A stretch of 64,000 bases of DNA from Candidatus Pantoea bituminis (GCF_018842675.1 NZ_JAGTWO010000004.1:2294001-2358000); one strand, 5' to 3'. Positions 40,580 to 50,570 are shown, counted from the first letter of the stretch. Numbers and translations are program-made. The notes: a model not told the origin generated them from the sequence alone.

Positions 40580-41780
40580 ATGTCACGGGTTGCGCTGGCA
40601 CGACGCCGCAGTAAAGTTTTTCTTTTGGTTGATAACATGTTGGTGGTGATGGGATTTTTCGTCGTCTTCCCCTCATTTCTATCCATTTTGTTGAGCAGCT
40701 CGGCTGGGCGGCACTGATGGTCGGCATCGCGCTTGGCTTGCGTCAGCTTATTCAGCAGGGCTTAGGCATTTTTGGCGGTGCGATTGCCGATCGCTTTGGT
40801 GCCAAGCCCTTGATCGTTATCGGCATGTTGATGCGCGCAGCGGGTTTTGCCTGTATGGCGCTGGCACACGAACCCTGGCTGCTGTGGTTAGCCTGTATGT
40901 TATCGGGTTTAGGCGGCACATTATTCGATCCCCACGCAGTGCGCTGGTGATGAAATTGGTGCGGGCACGCGAACGTGGGCGCTTTTTCTCGCTGTTAATG
41001 ATGCAGGACAGCGCAGGCGCGGTGATTGGCGCGCTGATTGGCAGTTGGCTGCTGGCCTGGGATTTCCGTCTGGTCTGTTGGGTTGGCGCTGGCGTGTTTG
41101 TTCTCGCCGCGCTATTCAACGCGATTTGGCTGCCTGCGTGGCGCATCTCTACGGAGCGGGTTGCTATGCGCGAAGGGCTAAAACGCGTCTGGCAAGATAA
41201 GCGCTTCCGCCTGTATGTCTTGACGCTAACCGGCTACTACATTTTGGCGGTGCAGGTGATGTTGATGCTGCCGGTCATGGTTAATCAGGTGGCGGGGGCA
41301 CCTGCGGCAGTGAAGTGGATGTATGCCATTGAGGCGATGCTGTCATTGACACTGCTGTATCCGCTGGCGCGCTGGAGTGAAAAGCATTTTCGCCTTGAGC
41401 AGCGTTTAATGGCCGGTTTAACACTCATGACCTTCAGCCTGCTGCCGATCGGCATGACGCACGATCTCACCGCCTTGTTTACGCTGATCGCCGTGTTTTA
41501 TCTCGGCTCCATTATCGCCGAACCTGCGCGTGAAACCTTAAGCGCCGCGTTGGCCAGCGCCCGATCGCGTGGCAGCTATATGGGTTTCAGTCGCCTTGGG
41601 CTGGCGTTAGGCGGCTTGATTGGATACAGCGGCGGCGGTTGGATGTTTGATATGGGCCAGCAACTATCGTTGCCTGAATTACCGTGGATTTTACTCAGCA
41701 GTATTGGTCTGGTCACACTGCTGGCGCTGTGGCGGCAGTTTCAACCGCGCGATGTTGCACCCGCTATTCTTAGTAGCTGA
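40580..41780 (+). pseudogene. mdtH: Multidrug efflux MFS transporter MdtH, two frameshifts (probable sequence errors)
   Basis: Twelve-helix major-facilitator drug exporter. From ATG 40580 it reads [31 protein letters not shown]; the frame is lost at C4 (40669-40672), where a fifth C restores [13 protein letters not shown]. It is lost again at C4 (40930-40933), where a fifth C restores [14 protein letters not shown]. With both, about 400 residues (E. coli 402) ending at TGA 41778-41780. Conserved: [12 protein letters not shown] loop after helix 2 and [14 protein letters not shown]. Order rimJ<>mdtH>grxB is as in E. coli. Confidence 0.88.
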
Positions 41781-41828
41781 GTTTGCCCCATCCGCTAATC
41801 TCTTCCATACTTCCCGCAAGTCCGAAAA

Positions 41829-41851
41829 CAGGGCGAATGTCTTTCGCCCTG
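41829..41851. other. Hairpin between mdtH and grxB
   Basis: 9-bp perfect stem CAGGGCGAA/TTCGCCCTG with loop TGTCT, followed by CTAAACAAAGG. No U-run, so not a standard terminator; it sits 20 bp before the grxB start and could affect its translation. Confidence 0.4.
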
Positions 41852-41870
41852 CTAAACAAAGGAGAACGGG

Positions 41871-42518
41871 ATGAAGCTTTATATCTACGACCATTGCCCT
41901 TTCTGTGTCAAAGCACGCATGATTTTCGGCCTGAAAAATGTGCCCATTGAATTAGTTGTCATGCTGAACGATGACGAAGCCACGCCGACCAAACTGGTGG
42001 GTCAAAAAATGGCACCGATCCTGCAAAAACAGGACGGCAGTGCGATGCCTGAAAGCATGGATATCGTGCGATTCATCGATAATCAAGATGGCGAGCCGCT
42101 GATTGTGGGTAAAACAAACCCGGCAATCAATGACTGGCTGCGTCACGTCAACAGTTACGCAAACAAGTTGCTGTTACCGCGTATCGCTGAAGCGCCATTT
42201 GCTGAGTTCGCGACCCCGGAAGCACGCGAATATTTCCGTGTTAAAAAGCAGGCTAATATCGGCGATTTTCATGAACTCATGCAACATGCGCCGGGCTTCA
42301 TTAAAAACATCAGTGACGATTTGCGACAACTGGACAAACTGATTGTTAAGCCCAATGCAGTTAATGGTGAATTATCAGAAGATGACATTAACTTATTTCC
42401 GCTGTTGCGTTCGCTGACGTTAGTGAGCGGCATTGAATGGCCAAGTCGCGTAGCGGATTACCGCGATAACATGGCAAAACAGACACAGGTCAATTTGCTC
42501 TCTTCGATCGCGCATTAA
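41871..42518 (+). CDS. grxB: Glutaredoxin 2 GrxB
   Basis: Glutathione-dependent oxidoreductase with a GST-like fold; 215 residues as in E. coli. Active-site C9-P-F-C12 in YDHCPFCVKAR, cis-Pro region GQKMAPILQKQDGSAMPESMDIV, and an all-helical C-terminal domain. GGAG 8 bp before the start. Confidence 0.97.
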   Translation: MKLYIYDHCPFCVKARMIFGLKNVPIELVVMLNDDEATPTKLVGQKMAPILQKQDGSAMPESMDIVRFIDNQDGEPLIVGKTNPAINDWLRHVNSYANKLLLPRIAEAPFAEFATPEAREYFRVKKQANIGDFHELMQHAPGFIKNISDDLRQLDKLIVKPNAVNGELSEDDINLFPLLRSLTLVSGIEWPSRVADYRDNMAKQTQVNLLSSIAH

Positions 42519-42527
42519 TCCTGCTTT

Positions 42528-42555
42528 GATGAGAAACGCACACGCGTTTCTCATC
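42528..42555. terminator. Possible terminator after grxB
   Basis: 12-bp perfect stem GATGAGAAACGC/GCGTTTCTCATC with loop ACAC, 10 bp after the grxB stop; the following CCTTCCTTG is only weakly T-rich. Confidence 0.5.
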
Positions 42556-42634
42556 CCTTCCTTGATGACACCCGCTCCGCATTCAGGCACGCTATATACA
42601 GTTTTAGCCCCACAACATCCTGGATGAGGAACAC

Positions 42635-43198
42635 ATGAAAAAGGCTTTTCTTGGGCTCACCGCCCTGTTTATTGCCGTCATCTTAAGCGGCTGTAATCAA
42701 CTTACGCAGTACACCATTAGCGAGCAGGAAATCAATCAGGCGCTGCAAAAGCGCAACAACTACGAAAAAGATATTGGCGTTGCAGGATTGGTGAATGCGC
42801 ACATTGTTTTAAACGATCTCAGCAGCCAGATCGGGCGTGAAGAACCCGGTAAAATTACCTTGTCAGGCAATGCCAAAATTAACGTGAGCTCTCTTTTTGG
42901 CCCTCAACAGGCAGATATGCAGCTGAAAATGAAAGCGCAACCGTTCTTCGATCAGCAGCAAGGCGCTATCTACCTGCGTGATCTCGAAATCGTTGATGCG
43001 CAAGTTCAGCCAGAAAAAATGGCGTCAATCATGAAAACCCTGACACCTTATCTGAATCAATCGCTGAAAAGTTATTTCAACCAAAAACCGGCTTATGTCC
43101 TGAGTGAAGATCGGAGTAAAGCGGAGTCGCTGGCGAAAAAATTCGCTAAAGGTTTAGAAGTAAAGCCGGGTCAATTGGTTATCCCTTTCACCCACTGA
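42635..43198 (+). CDS. yceB: Lipoprotein YceB (DUF1439)
   Basis: 187-residue predicted lipoprotein: signal peptide with lipobox L-S-G-C (Cys20), then QLTQYTISEQEINQALQKRNNYEKDIGV, the DUF1439 signature. The family has a tubular lipid-binding-like fold; function not established. Between grxB and pyrC as in E. coli. Confidence 0.94.
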   Translation: MKKAFLGLTALFIAVILSGCNQLTQYTISEQEINQALQKRNNYEKDIGVAGLVNAHIVLNDLSSQIGREEPGKITLSGNAKINVSSLFGPQQADMQLKMKAQPFFDQQQGAIYLRDLEIVDAQVQPEKMASIMKTLTPYLNQSLKSYFNQKPAYVLSEDRSKAESLAKKFAKGLEVKPGQLVIPFTH

Positions 43199-43206
43199 TT
43201 TATTCA

Positions 43207-43229
43207 CCGCGCCCTTTGGCGCGGTTTTC
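43207..43229 (+). terminator. yceB terminator
   Basis: CCGCGCC-CTTT-GGCGCGG stem followed by TTTT, directly after yceB. Confidence 0.85.
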
Positions 43230-43251
43230 TCGATTCTGCCAAAAAAACCAG

Positions 43252-43267
43252 GTGCAAACGGTTGCCT
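43252..43267 (+). promoter_or_regulatory. PurR operator of pyrC
   Basis: GTGCAAACGGTTGCCT agrees at all fixed positions but the first with the PurR consensus ANGCAANCGNTTNCNT. It lies over the expected -35 region of pyrC; E. coli pyrC is also a PurR target. Confidence 0.85.
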
Positions 43268-43274
43268 GAATCCT

Positions 43275-43324
43275 TATGCTTAGACCCCGGCCTAAACGTG
43301 CCTTTCGTTTCCTTTCTGCCGGAG
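43275..43324 (+). promoter_or_regulatory. pyrC promoter and pyrimidine-responsive leader hairpin
   Basis: -10-like TATGCT (43275-43280) with initiation expected within the CCCCGG at 43285-43290. CCGGC (43287-43291) can pair with GCCGG (43318-43322), masking part of the GGAG ribosome site (43321-43324). In E. coli, pyrimidine excess shifts initiation to a C, lengthening the transcript so this hairpin forms and blocks translation. The sequence here fits that mechanism. Confidence 0.7.
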
Positions 43325-43332
43325 CCTCATCG

Positions 43333-44379
43333 ATGACTGCACAAACTCAGCAACTCACTCTTCGCCGCCCAGACGACTGGCATATTCATCTGCGTGATGA
43401 CGACATGCTTAAAACGGTCTTGCCTTATACCAGCGCGGTGAACGGTCGTGCCATCGTGATGCCAAATCTGGTGCCACCGGTAACCAGCGTGGCGGCAGGA
43501 GAAGCGTATCGCGAACGCATCCTGGCAGCATTACCTGCCGATCATGCCTTTACACCTCTGATGACCTGTTATTTAACTGACTCGTTGGATCCCGATGAGA
43601 TCGAGCGCGGCTTTACCTCAGGTTTGTTCACTGCCGCCAAACTCTATCCTGCCCATGCGACCACCAACTCCAGCCATGGCGTAACCAACGTTGCCTCAAT
43701 TGCGAATGTGCTGGAGCGCATGCAAAAACTTGGCATGCCGTTGCTGATCCATGGCGAAGTTACCGATGCGCATATCGATATTTTTGACCGTGAAGCGCGT
43801 TTTATTGAAACGGTAATGGAGCCGCTGCGTAAACAGTTTCCTGAACTGAAAGTGGTAATGGAACACATCACTACTAAAGACGCGGCGGATTATGTTGAAG
43901 CGGCTAACGAAAAGCTTGGCGCAACCATTACACCGCAACATTTGATGTTTAACCGCAATCACATGCTGGTGGGCGGCATTCGTCCTCATTTGTATTGTCT
44001 GCCGATTTTAAAGCGCAATATTCATCAGGAAGCCTTGCGTAAAGTCATTGCCGGTGGAAACCCTCGTTTCTTCCTTGGTACTGATACTGCCCCGCATCTG
44101 CAGCATCTGAAAGAAGCCAGCTGCGGCTGTGCCGGTGTGTTCAATGCGCCAACCTCGCTGCCGGCTTATGCCACGGTATTTGAGGAGATGGAAGCCCTGC
44201 ACCTTCTTGAAGCTTTCTGCTCTGAGAACGGTCCGCGCTTTTATGGTTTGCCGCTCAACGAAGATACCATCACACTGGTACGTGAGCCGTGGACAGTGGA
44301 AAGCCACATAGAAATGGGTGCACATTCTCTGGTGCCTTTCCTGGCAGGTGAAACTTTAAACTGGCGTATCAAAGCGTAA
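43333..44379 (+). CDS. pyrC: Dihydroorotase PyrC
   Basis: Zinc amidohydrolase that cyclises N-carbamoyl-aspartate to dihydroorotate in pyrimidine synthesis. 348 residues from ATG 43333 ([22 protein letters not shown]), the E. coli length. A longer frame from 43276 would read through the promoter leader and is rejected. Metal ligands H17-x-H19, the carboxylated Lys in AAKLYPA, His in LIHGEV and [10 protein letters not shown], and Asp in FLGTDTAPH are all visible. Confidence 0.97.
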   Translation: MTAQTQQLTLRRPDDWHIHLRDDDMLKTVLPYTSAVNGRAIVMPNLVPPVTSVAAGEAYRERILAALPADHAFTPLMTCYLTDSLDPDEIERGFTSGLFTAAKLYPAHATTNSSHGVTNVASIANVLERMQKLGMPLLIHGEVTDAHIDIFDREARFIETVMEPLRKQFPELKVVMEHITTKDAADYVEAANEKLGATITPQHLMFNRNHMLVGGIRPHLYCLPILKRNIHQEALRKVIAGGNPRFFLGTDTAPHLQHLKEASCGCAGVFNAPTSLPAYATVFEEMEALHLLEAFCSENGPRFYGLPLNEDTITLVREPWTVESHIEMGAHSLVPFLAGETLNWRIKA

Positions 44380-44405
44380 TAGTATTTGCCTCCAGAGGAT
44401 AATTA

Positions 44406-44421
44406 CTGTAAATATATACAG
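44406..44421 (+). promoter_or_regulatory. LexA (SOS) box of dinI
   Basis: CTGTAAATATATACAG fits the CTGT-N8-ACAG LexA operator perfectly, 20 bp before the dinI start and preceded by TA, as in the extended consensus. Confidence 0.93.
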
Positions 44422-44441
44422 TATCTTATCTGGAGGCTTTT

Positions 44442-44687
44442 ATGCGTGTTGAAATTACCGTTGCCAAGACCCAACCTCTTCCTGCCGGTGCGATGGAAGC
44501 GTTAAGCCAAGAGCTTGCTCGTCGCATTGATGAACAGTTTCCTGATTCAACGCATCACGTCAAAGTACGTTATGCCACCGCCAACCAACTCAGCGTATTA
44601 GGCGGTAATAAAGAGTCCCGTGACCAAATCAGTGACATTCTCCAGCAAACCTGGGAAAGCGCTGATGATTGGTTCATCACCGATTAA
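44442..44687 (+). CDS. dinI: DNA damage-inducible protein DinI
   Basis: 81-residue modulator of RecA filaments, part of the SOS response. MRVEITVAKTQPLPAGAMEALSQELARRID and the acidic C-terminal helix (QISDILQQTWESADDWFITD) that mimics DNA are typical. TGGAGG ribosome site and a LexA box directly upstream. Confidence 0.97.
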   Translation: MRVEITVAKTQPLPAGAMEALSQELARRIDEQFPDSTHHVKVRYATANQLSVLGGNKESRDQISDILQQTWESADDWFITD

Positions 44688-44706
44688 CCGCCACTGTGCT
44701 GTTTTT

Positions 44707-44733
44707 TGCCGGGTGTCGCCATCCGGCTTTTTT
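44707..44733 (+). terminator. dinI terminator
   Basis: GCCGG...CCGGC stem (core of GCCGGGTGTCGCCATCCGGC) followed by TTTTTT. Confidence 0.88.
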
Positions 44734-44834
44734 ATCTCTTTTCTTCCCTCGCCATAAGCCTCCGCTGCATCTAGACTCTGATCGATCAATCCCCTATCCT
44801 TGCGCTCGTCATGCTTAACAGGAGGTGCGACAAC

Positions 44835-45104
44835 ATGACTACTGATAAACCTGAAGAAGCGATGACATTTGGCGAGCTTTTAGCGCTAATAGGTGATCAG
44901 CAACGTCGATTGACGGTGCTGGAAAATGCCTTCTCCAGTCTGATTTTCTGCCTTGACGATCGTGCCAGTCAGCTTCTGGTGCATAATCTGTCTCTTGAAG
45001 CACAAAATCAAAACCATGATGAGCAATTGCAACTACACTTTGCCCGGCTGGCAGAATCACTGCAGAAGCGCAACGGTGGCACAACGTCAGAACCACTGAT
45101 TTAA
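44835..45104 (+). CDS. Small uncharacterised helical protein
   Basis: 89 residues from ATG 44835, with a very strong AGGAGGTG ribosome site at 44820-44827; 8 extra residues from an earlier ATG at 44811 would run through that site. Acidic, no signal peptide or membrane segment. Leu/Glu heptad-like spacing (FGELLALIGDQQRRLTVLEN; AQNQNHDEQLQLHFARLAES) suggests a coiled coil. I do not recognise the family. It is insulated by terminators on both sides (dinI upstream, 45168-45199 downstream). In E. coli this spot between dinI and bssS has no equivalent that I recognise. Confidence 0.75.
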   Translation: MTTDKPEEAMTFGELLALIGDQQRRLTVLENAFSSLIFCLDDRASQLLVHNLSLEAQNQNHDEQLQLHFARLAESLQKRNGGTTSEPLI

Positions 45105-45167
45105 TGCAATACTGAACGACGTTTCTCTCGCAAAAATAGTATTTTTTATCCTTTCAAATTGCTGGTT

Positions 45168-45199
45168 AAAATGCCTGTTTCATCAGGCATTTTATTTTT
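45168..45199 (+). terminator. Terminator after the small gene at 44835
   Basis: AAAATGCCTG/CAGGCATTTT stem, loop TTTCAT, then ATTTTT. The remaining sequence up to bssS (45200-45363) is AT-rich and presumably holds the bssS promoter. Confidence 0.85.
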
Positions 45200-45363
45200 C
45201 ATTTCGTGTCTTATAAAAGCAGTTATTCTATTTATCCGTTTTTCAACGCATTTTTTAATCAGTAGGCGGGTCTTTTACTGTTATAATTGTCTCGCTACTG
45301 GAATAAAAAAGCCGCATTGAACCTCATCAAGCACTTCGTTTAACGAGTAATATGGAGGTTATA

Positions 45364-45618
45364 ATGGACAGAAATAAAGATGTGATTCAGACCCATTCGC
45401 TGGTGGGCTGGGACATCAGTACCGTTGACAGCTACGATGCCATGATGATTCGTTTGCACTCACTTTCGTCACAAGAGCAAACAGAAGAAGAGGCGGACGT
45501 TGGCCCGACATATTGGCTAACAACGGATGTGGCAAGGCAGTTCATCTCTATCCTTGAAGCGGGCATCGCCAAGATAGAATCTGCCGAGCAGGTAGAACGA
45601 CTTCTCAAGAAACATTAA
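45364..45618 (+). CDS. bssS: Biofilm regulator BssS
   Basis: 84 residues from ATG 45364 (MDRNKDVIQTHSLVGWDISTVDSYDAMMIRLH), matching E. coli BssS in length and in the C-terminal block WLTTDVARQFISILEAGIAKIES. Strong GGAGG at 45354-45358. Linked in E. coli to biofilm formation and indole/AI-2-related regulation; the molecular activity is not known. Four extra residues from 45352 are unlikely. Confidence 0.93.
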   Translation: MDRNKDVIQTHSLVGWDISTVDSYDAMMIRLHSLSSQEQTEEEADVGPTYWLTTDVARQFISILEAGIAKIESAEQVERLLKKH

Positions 45619-45634
45619 TTCCTGCCACATCAAG

Positions 45635-45658
45635 AGGCACCCTAAGGGGTGCCTTTTT
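45635..45658 (+). terminator. bssS terminator
   Basis: AGGCACCC-TAAG-GGGTGCCT stem followed by TTTT. Confidence 0.92.
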
Positions 45659-45714
45659 CGTCTCTGTTTCTGGTATGCTTTTGATTGTGTGACCCTTTCA
45701 GGAGTTTCGTCTCA

Positions 45715-46833
45715 ATGATTTACGATCTTATTGTGGTAGGCAGCGGTTCCATCGGTGCAGCAGCAGGCTATTACGCAACGCAAGCAGGCTTGTCGGTATT
45801 GATGATCGACAGCGCCCACCCACCGCATGACCAAGGCACGCATCACGGTGACAGTCGCCTGATTCGCCACGCTTATGGTGAAGGCGAGCGCTACGTACCA
45901 TTAGTATTGCGAGCGCAAGCGCTTTGGGACGAACTGGAACAGCAGGCTGGCGAGCGTATTATGCACCGCAGCGGCATATTAAATCTGGCGCTGCTGCAAT
46001 CGGAGTTCATCAATAATGTCATTGACAGCGCCAAAGCCTGGCAACTGGATATACACATTCTGCAAGCCGATGAGGTGCGCAAACGTTGGCCGCAAATAAA
46101 TGTGCCTGACGGTTATATCGGCGTATTTGAACCTCAATCGGGTTACTTAAAATGCGAGCAAGCGGTTCGCAGTTATATTCAACTCGCCGAACAGGCGGGT
46201 TGCGCGCAACTGTTTAATTGCCCGGTCAGCGAAATAGGTCGAGACGGCGATCTACAACAGGTCACAACACTGGATGGCGTGTATCGCGCCCGGAAGATGT
46301 TAATCAGTGCAGGAACCTGGGTAACTAAACTGGTTTCCGGCTTGCCGGTAACACCTACTCGCAAAGTCTTTGCCTGGTATCAGGCGGATGGCCGCTACAG
46401 TGAAAACAACCACTTCCCCGGTTTCACTGTTGAGATGGAAAACGGCAGCCAGTATTACGGTTTTCCCGCCGATAATAATGCCCTAAAAGTGGGACGCCAC
46501 GATGGCGGCCAACCGATGACAAAACCAGAAGATCGCAAACCTTTTGGTACCGTAGCGGCGGACGGCAACGAGACGTTTGGATTTCTGCGTCAGTTCCTGC
46601 CTGGCGTAGGCGTTTGCCTGCGGGGCGAAGCGTGCAGCTATGATTTCACGCCAGACGAAGATTTTATTATCGATACATTACCTGGTGAACCTAATCGACT
46701 CATTATGACGGGCCTAAGCGGGCATGGATTCAAATTTGCCAGCGTATTAGGTGAACTGGCTGCCGAATTTGCGCAGGATAAACCTTTCTCGTTTGACCTC
46801 ACGCCATTTTCACTTACGCGTTTCGACGTTTAA
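45715..46833 (+). CDS. solA: N-methyl-L-tryptophan oxidase SolA
   Basis: Flavoprotein of the monomeric sarcosine oxidase family. 372 residues from ATG 45715 ([22 protein letters not shown]), the E. coli length, with AGGAG at 45700-45704; the longer frame from 45685 is rejected. FAD dinucleotide motif [21 protein letters not shown], and the covalent-flavin Cys in [14 protein letters not shown]. Final block [20 protein letters not shown] is diagnostic. Confidence 0.95.
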   Translation: MIYDLIVVGSGSIGAAAGYYATQAGLSVLMIDSAHPPHDQGTHHGDSRLIRHAYGEGERYVPLVLRAQALWDELEQQAGERIMHRSGILNLALLQSEFINNVIDSAKAWQLDIHILQADEVRKRWPQINVPDGYIGVFEPQSGYLKCEQAVRSYIQLAEQAGCAQLFNCPVSEIGRDGDLQQVTTLDGVYRARKMLISAGTWVTKLVSGLPVTPTRKVFAWYQADGRYSENNHFPGFTVEMENGSQYYGFPADNNALKVGRHDGGQPMTKPEDRKPFGTVAADGNETFGFLRQFLPGVGVCLRGEACSYDFTPDEDFIIDTLPGEPNRLIMTGLSGHGFKFASVLGELAAEFAQDKPFSFDLTPFSLTRFDV

Positions 46834-47143
46834 TGACTTTTCTTGTCTTAAATAAAATGTGCAGCATCATTAAATATGATGCTGCACACTGACGTTAACT
46901 GACACTTATTCACATTACCCCACACTACTCGCCTTCGCACCGCCCAAAAAGTGAATCCAATTGAAATTTAATTTATTTCGGACTGGGTTAATTCAGCCTT
47001 ATTCAATAAAACTGCGTTTATTAAGCATGATCATTTCATGAATTTCACATCATCAAAATAATGTTATAGAAGCGTAAGCTTGATTGATTTTTTATTTCAA
47101 TCTGTGGATGCTTATTTCCACTTATTACTACAGAAATAAAATT
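46834..47143. other. AT-rich intergenic region between solA and yceJ, with one perfect hairpin
   Basis: 310 bp without a credible gene. At 46858-46888 there is a perfect 13-bp stem TGTGCAGCATCAT/ATGATGCTGCACA with loop TAAAT. On minus it is followed by TTTTATTT; on plus no U-run follows. The rest is AT-rich and should hold the yceJ promoter. An in-frame extension of yceJ to 47084 has no family support. Confidence 0.6.
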
Positions 47144-47719
47144 ATGCCGTTACGTAATTCCACTCAAAACTTTGGATTGATTAGCGTCACGCTGCATTGG
47201 TTAATGGCGTTAGTCATTTATGCCATGTTCGCTTTGGGCTTATGGATGGTGGGTTTAGGATATTACGATAGCTGGTATCACGATGCGCCAGAGATACACA
47301 AAAGCATCGGCGTAATATTAATGCTTATCTTAATTTTCCGTCTGATATGGCGCGTTGTATCGCCCTCACCTTCTCCCCTTAAAAGTTACACCGCATGGGT
47401 TCGCCTAAGCGCCGTAGTTGCCCACTGGCTGCTTTACAGCTTATTGCTGGCCATCTTAGTGAGTGGCTATTTGATCTCTACAGCTGACGGTAAACCGATT
47501 TCGGTATTTGGCTGGTTCGAGCTTCCCGCTTTAGTTAGTGGGGCCGGAGAACAGGCCGATTTAGCGGGCGATATTCATTTATGGCTCGCCTGGAGCGTGG
47601 TCATCCTTTCCGTGCTGCATGGCTTAGCTGCTCTAAAACATCACTTTATCGATCGCGATGTCACTCTGAAACGGATGTTAGGTATGCGCATCCCTTTACC
47701 CTCTGAAAAGGATCATTAA
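47144..47719 (+). CDS. yceJ: Cytochrome b561 YceJ
   Basis: Four-helix diheme membrane cytochrome of the CybB type, 191 residues (E. coli YceJ 188). Heme-ligand histidines in [36 protein letters not shown] and [35 protein letters not shown] is a strongly conserved block. Start at ATG 47144 by alignment; no good ribosome site. One base before yceI, with which it is usually cotranscribed. Confidence 0.93.
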   Translation: MPLRNSTQNFGLISVTLHWLMALVIYAMFALGLWMVGLGYYDSWYHDAPEIHKSIGVILMLILIFRLIWRVVSPSPSPLKSYTAWVRLSAVVAHWLLYSLLLAILVSGYLISTADGKPISVFGWFELPALVSGAGEQADLAGDIHLWLAWSVVILSVLHGLAALKHHFIDRDVTLKRMLGMRIPLPSEKDH

Positions 47720-47720
47720 T

Positions 47721-48296
47721 ATGCTGAAGAAAACTCTGCTTGCCGTAACCGCTGCGAGCTTGTTGTTGAGTTCTGTTACCGCTAATGCTGCTAATTATAA
47801 AATTGATAAGGAAGGCCAGCACGCCTTCATCCAGTTTCGCATTCAACATCTTGGCTATAGCTGGCTGTATGGCACGTTTAAAGATTTCGATGGCAGCTTT
47901 AGCTTTGATGCAAGCAATCCTTCAGCCGACAAAGTCGATGTCACCATTAATACCAATAGTGTCGACACCAACCATGCGGAGCGTGACAAACATTTGCGCA
48001 GCGCAGATTTCCTCAATGTGGGTAAAAATCCACAAGCCATGTTCAAATCAACATCGGTTAAAAAAGAGGGCGATGAACTTGAGATCGTTGGTGATCTCAC
48101 GCTGAATGGCGTAACCAAACCCGTAACGCTAGAAGCGAAGCTGTTAGGTGAAGGCAAAGATCCATGGGGCGGCTATCGCGCAGGGTTTGAGGCGGAAGGT
48201 GAAATCGCATTGAAAGATTTCAACATAACTAAAGACTTAGGGCCAGCCTCGCAAAAAGTTCAGCTGATGATTTCAGTTGAAGGTGTTCGGCAATAG
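47721..48296 (+). CDS. yceI: Periplasmic polyisoprenoid-binding protein YceI
   Basis: 191 residues as in E. coli. Signal peptide [23 protein letters not shown], then a lipocalin-like YceI domain ([35 protein letters not shown]). Homologues bind octaprenyl-like isoprenoids; E. coli YceI is induced by high pH and osmotic stress. One-base gap from yceJ. Confidence 0.96.
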   Translation: MLKKTLLAVTAASLLLSSVTANAANYKIDKEGQHAFIQFRIQHLGYSWLYGTFKDFDGSFSFDASNPSADKVDVTINTNSVDTNHAERDKHLRSADFLNVGKNPQAMFKSTSVKKEGDELEIVGDLTLNGVTKPVTLEAKLLGEGKDPWGGYRAGFEAEGEIALKDFNITKDLGPASQKVQLMISVEGVRQ

Positions 48297-48306
48297 ATCA
48301 CAACAA

Positions 48307-48331
48307 CCGCCTGAAGCTGAGCTTCAGGCGG
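48307..48331. terminator. Hairpin between convergent yceI and trhO
   Basis: 11-bp perfect stem CCGCCTGAAGC/GCTTCAGGCGG with loop TGA, 10 bp after yceI. No long U-run; on minus GGTTGTTGTG follows. Probably ends both converging transcripts. Confidence 0.6.
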
Positions 48332-48338
48332 GATGACA

Positions 48339-49388
48339 TCACTTCTTAAGCGGAGCAGGAATGGTCATGTTTAACAATCCACGAGACTTGTTGAACACTT
48401 TATTTCCATTTTCTCGTCCGGCGCGGCGCGCGCGCTGCTCTTCTGGCGACAGTTTCGCTTCTTCCTGGCACAGCGGACTGCAGCAGTTTTCATAGGTCTC
48501 AGCACAAGCTGGACACTGAATAAAGAGCAGGTGGCAGCCATCATTCACACAATTCACGTGGGTGTCACAAGATGTTCCACATTGATGACAATGTGATAAG
48601 ACGTCTTCTGAAATACGTTCGCCCATGCGCTCATCAAAAACAAAATTCTTGCCCTTAAAGCGTACGGGCAAGCCTTGCTCACGAGCACGGCGAGCATATT
48701 CGATGATGCCACCTTCCACATGATAAACATCTTCAAAGCCGTTATGACGCATCCACGCACTGGCTTTTTCACAGCGAATGCCACCGGTGCAGTACATCAC
48801 AATTTTTTTATCTTTCTGATCTTGCAACATATCAACCGCCATCGGCAGTTGGTCGCGGAAAGTATCAGCGGGCACTTCCATGGCGTTATCAAAACGTCCC
48901 ACTTCATACTCGTAGTGGTTACGCATATCAACGAACACGGCATCGGGATCGTCCAACATGGCATTCACATCAGCCGCTTTCAGATATCTGCCAACGTCGC
49001 TGGCATCAAACGTATTGTCTTCAATGCCGTCCGCCACAATGCGGTCACGCACCTTCAGGCGCAGTACCCAAAACGATTTGCCGTCGTCATCCAGCGCCAC
49101 ATTCATGCGTAGATTATTCAAGGCAGGATCAAAACCATAAAGGAATGACTTCATTTTTTCATACTGGCTGGCGGGCACGCTGATTTGCGCGTTAATGCCT
49201 TCGTGTGCCACATAGACACGACCAAACACTTTTAGCCCGGTTAAACCAACATACAACGCATCACGAAAGGCTTTTGGATCAGCAATTTGGAAATATTTAT
49301 AGAAAGAGACAGTGGTGCGCGGCTCAGTTTCAGCCAACATGCGCGCCTTCAGCTCTTTATTGGAAACAAGGTTGTGTAACACTGGCAT
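48339..49388 (-). CDS. trhO: tRNA uridine(34) hydroxylase TrhO (YceA)
   Basis: Rhodanese-domain enzyme that installs 5-hydroxyuridine at tRNA position 34 using oxygen. 349 residues from ATG 49388 ([19 protein letters not shown]. coli 350). A longer frame to 49520 adds 44 residues without family support. Catalytic Cys in [14 protein letters not shown]-terminal Cys-rich module [14 protein letters not shown]...[16 protein letters not shown] probably binds zinc. Confidence 0.95.
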   Translation of the reverse strand: MPVLHNLVSNKELKARMLAETEPRTTVSFYKYFQIADPKAFRDALYVGLTGLKVFGRVYVAHEGINAQISVPASQYEKMKSFLYGFDPALNNLRMNVALDDDGKSFWVLRLKVRDRIVADGIEDNTFDASDVGRYLKAADVNAMLDDPDAVFVDMRNHYEYEVGRFDNAMEVPADTFRDQLPMAVDMLQDQKDKKIVMYCTGGIRCEKASAWMRHNGFEDVYHVEGGIIEYARRAREQGLPVRFKGKNFVFDERMGERISEDVLSHCHQCGTSCDTHVNCVNDGCHLLFIQCPACAETYENCCSPLCQEEAKLSPEEQRARRAGRENGNKVFNKSRGLLNMTIPAPLKK

Positions 49389-49642
49389 GGTGTTCGTTCC
49401 TGTTATCAATAGGAGAAATTTAGCGCGCACATGATACCTGAAAACACCCAGATGCAAAGTGCATAAGGAAATTGATTTGATGCAGTGTAAATTTTTGGCG
49501 GTTGTGCTTTTCATCTGCAACGCTTAGCTGCTTGTTACGCCGGTTCGCAATATTTCCGCCTGGGACAAAAACTGGCACAATAGGGAAAATCAACGAGATA
49601 ACGGCGCCATAAGGTGCGTGACGCAGGATAATACTATTTCAC

Positions 49643-50566
49643 ATGACCCAATTGCCTCAATTTTCGCGTGAACTTCTTCATCCCCGCTATTGGTTTACCT
49701 GGCTGGGTGTCATTTTTCTTTATGTTTTCGTGCTACTTCCTTATCCCCTGCTCTACGTTTTGGGTTGTGGCATTGGACGTATCGGCATGCGTTTTATGAA
49801 ACGTCGCGTCAGTATTGCGCGGCGAAATCTGGAATTGTGCTTTCCGCAGATGCCCATAAACGATCGCGAAGCGATGGTAAAACATAATTTCGAATCAGTT
49901 GGCATGGGGTTAATTGAAACCGGTATGGCGTGGTTTTGGCCAGACTGGCGCATCCATAAATGGCATAAGCCCTCTGGGTTAGAACATATCCAGCAGGCGC
50001 GAGACGATCAGAAAGGTGTGTTGCTGATTGGCATGCACTTTTTAACTCTGGAAATCGGTGCACGCATGTTCGGCATTCATAATCCGGGTATTGGTGTTTA
50101 CCGACCGAACGATAATAAGTTGATTGACTGGCTTCAGGTGCGTGGCCGCATGCGCTCGAATAAGGACATGTTAGACCGTAAAGATCTCAAGGGGATGATC
50201 CGCGCTTTAAAAAGAGGCGATATCATTTGGTACGCACCAGATCATGATTATGGTCCACGCAGCAGTGTTTTTGCGCCCTTTTTTGCGGTGGAGAATGCAG
50301 CAACCACAGCGGGTACGCATATGCTGATGCGAACCAGCAAACCTGCCGTTATCCCTTTCGTTCCGCGTCGTTTACCGGATGGCCGTGGCTATGAGTTAAT
50401 GATTTTGCCTGACGTAAGCGGAGACTTTCCTCTTACAAATGATGTGGATACGGCGATGCGCATGAATAAAGTGGTTGAAGAAGGCGTATTGTTAGCACCA
50501 GAACAATATATGTGGTTGCACCGTCGATTTAAAACCAAACCTGAGGGTGAACCTTCACGGTACTAA
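49643..50566 (+). CDS. lpxL: Lipid A lauroyltransferase LpxL (HtrB)
   Basis: Inner-membrane acyltransferase adding laurate to Kdo2-lipid IVA. 307 residues (E. coli 306). N-terminal membrane anchor (about 17-40), catalytic H132-x4-E137 in [12 protein letters not shown], and [17 protein letters not shown]. Divergent from trhO, as in E. coli, where mdtG comes next; mdtG is absent here. Confidence 0.97.
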   Translation: MTQLPQFSRELLHPRYWFTWLGVIFLYVFVLLPYPLLYVLGCGIGRIGMRFMKRRVSIARRNLELCFPQMPINDREAMVKHNFESVGMGLIETGMAWFWPDWRIHKWHKPSGLEHIQQARDDQKGVLLIGMHFLTLEIGARMFGIHNPGIGVYRPNDNKLIDWLQVRGRMRSNKDMLDRKDLKGMIRALKRGDIIWYAPDHDYGPRSSVFAPFFAVENAATTAGTHMLMRTSKPAVIPFVPRRLPDGRGYELMILPDVSGDFPLTNDVDTAMRMNKVVEEGVLLAPEQYMWLHRRFKTKPEGEPSRY

Positions 50567-50570
50567 TTAC

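Noticed and set aside
48310..48330. Start of a repetitive extragenic palindrome
   Set aside because: Single hairpin between convergent genes, better explained as a terminator; no second copy seen nearby.
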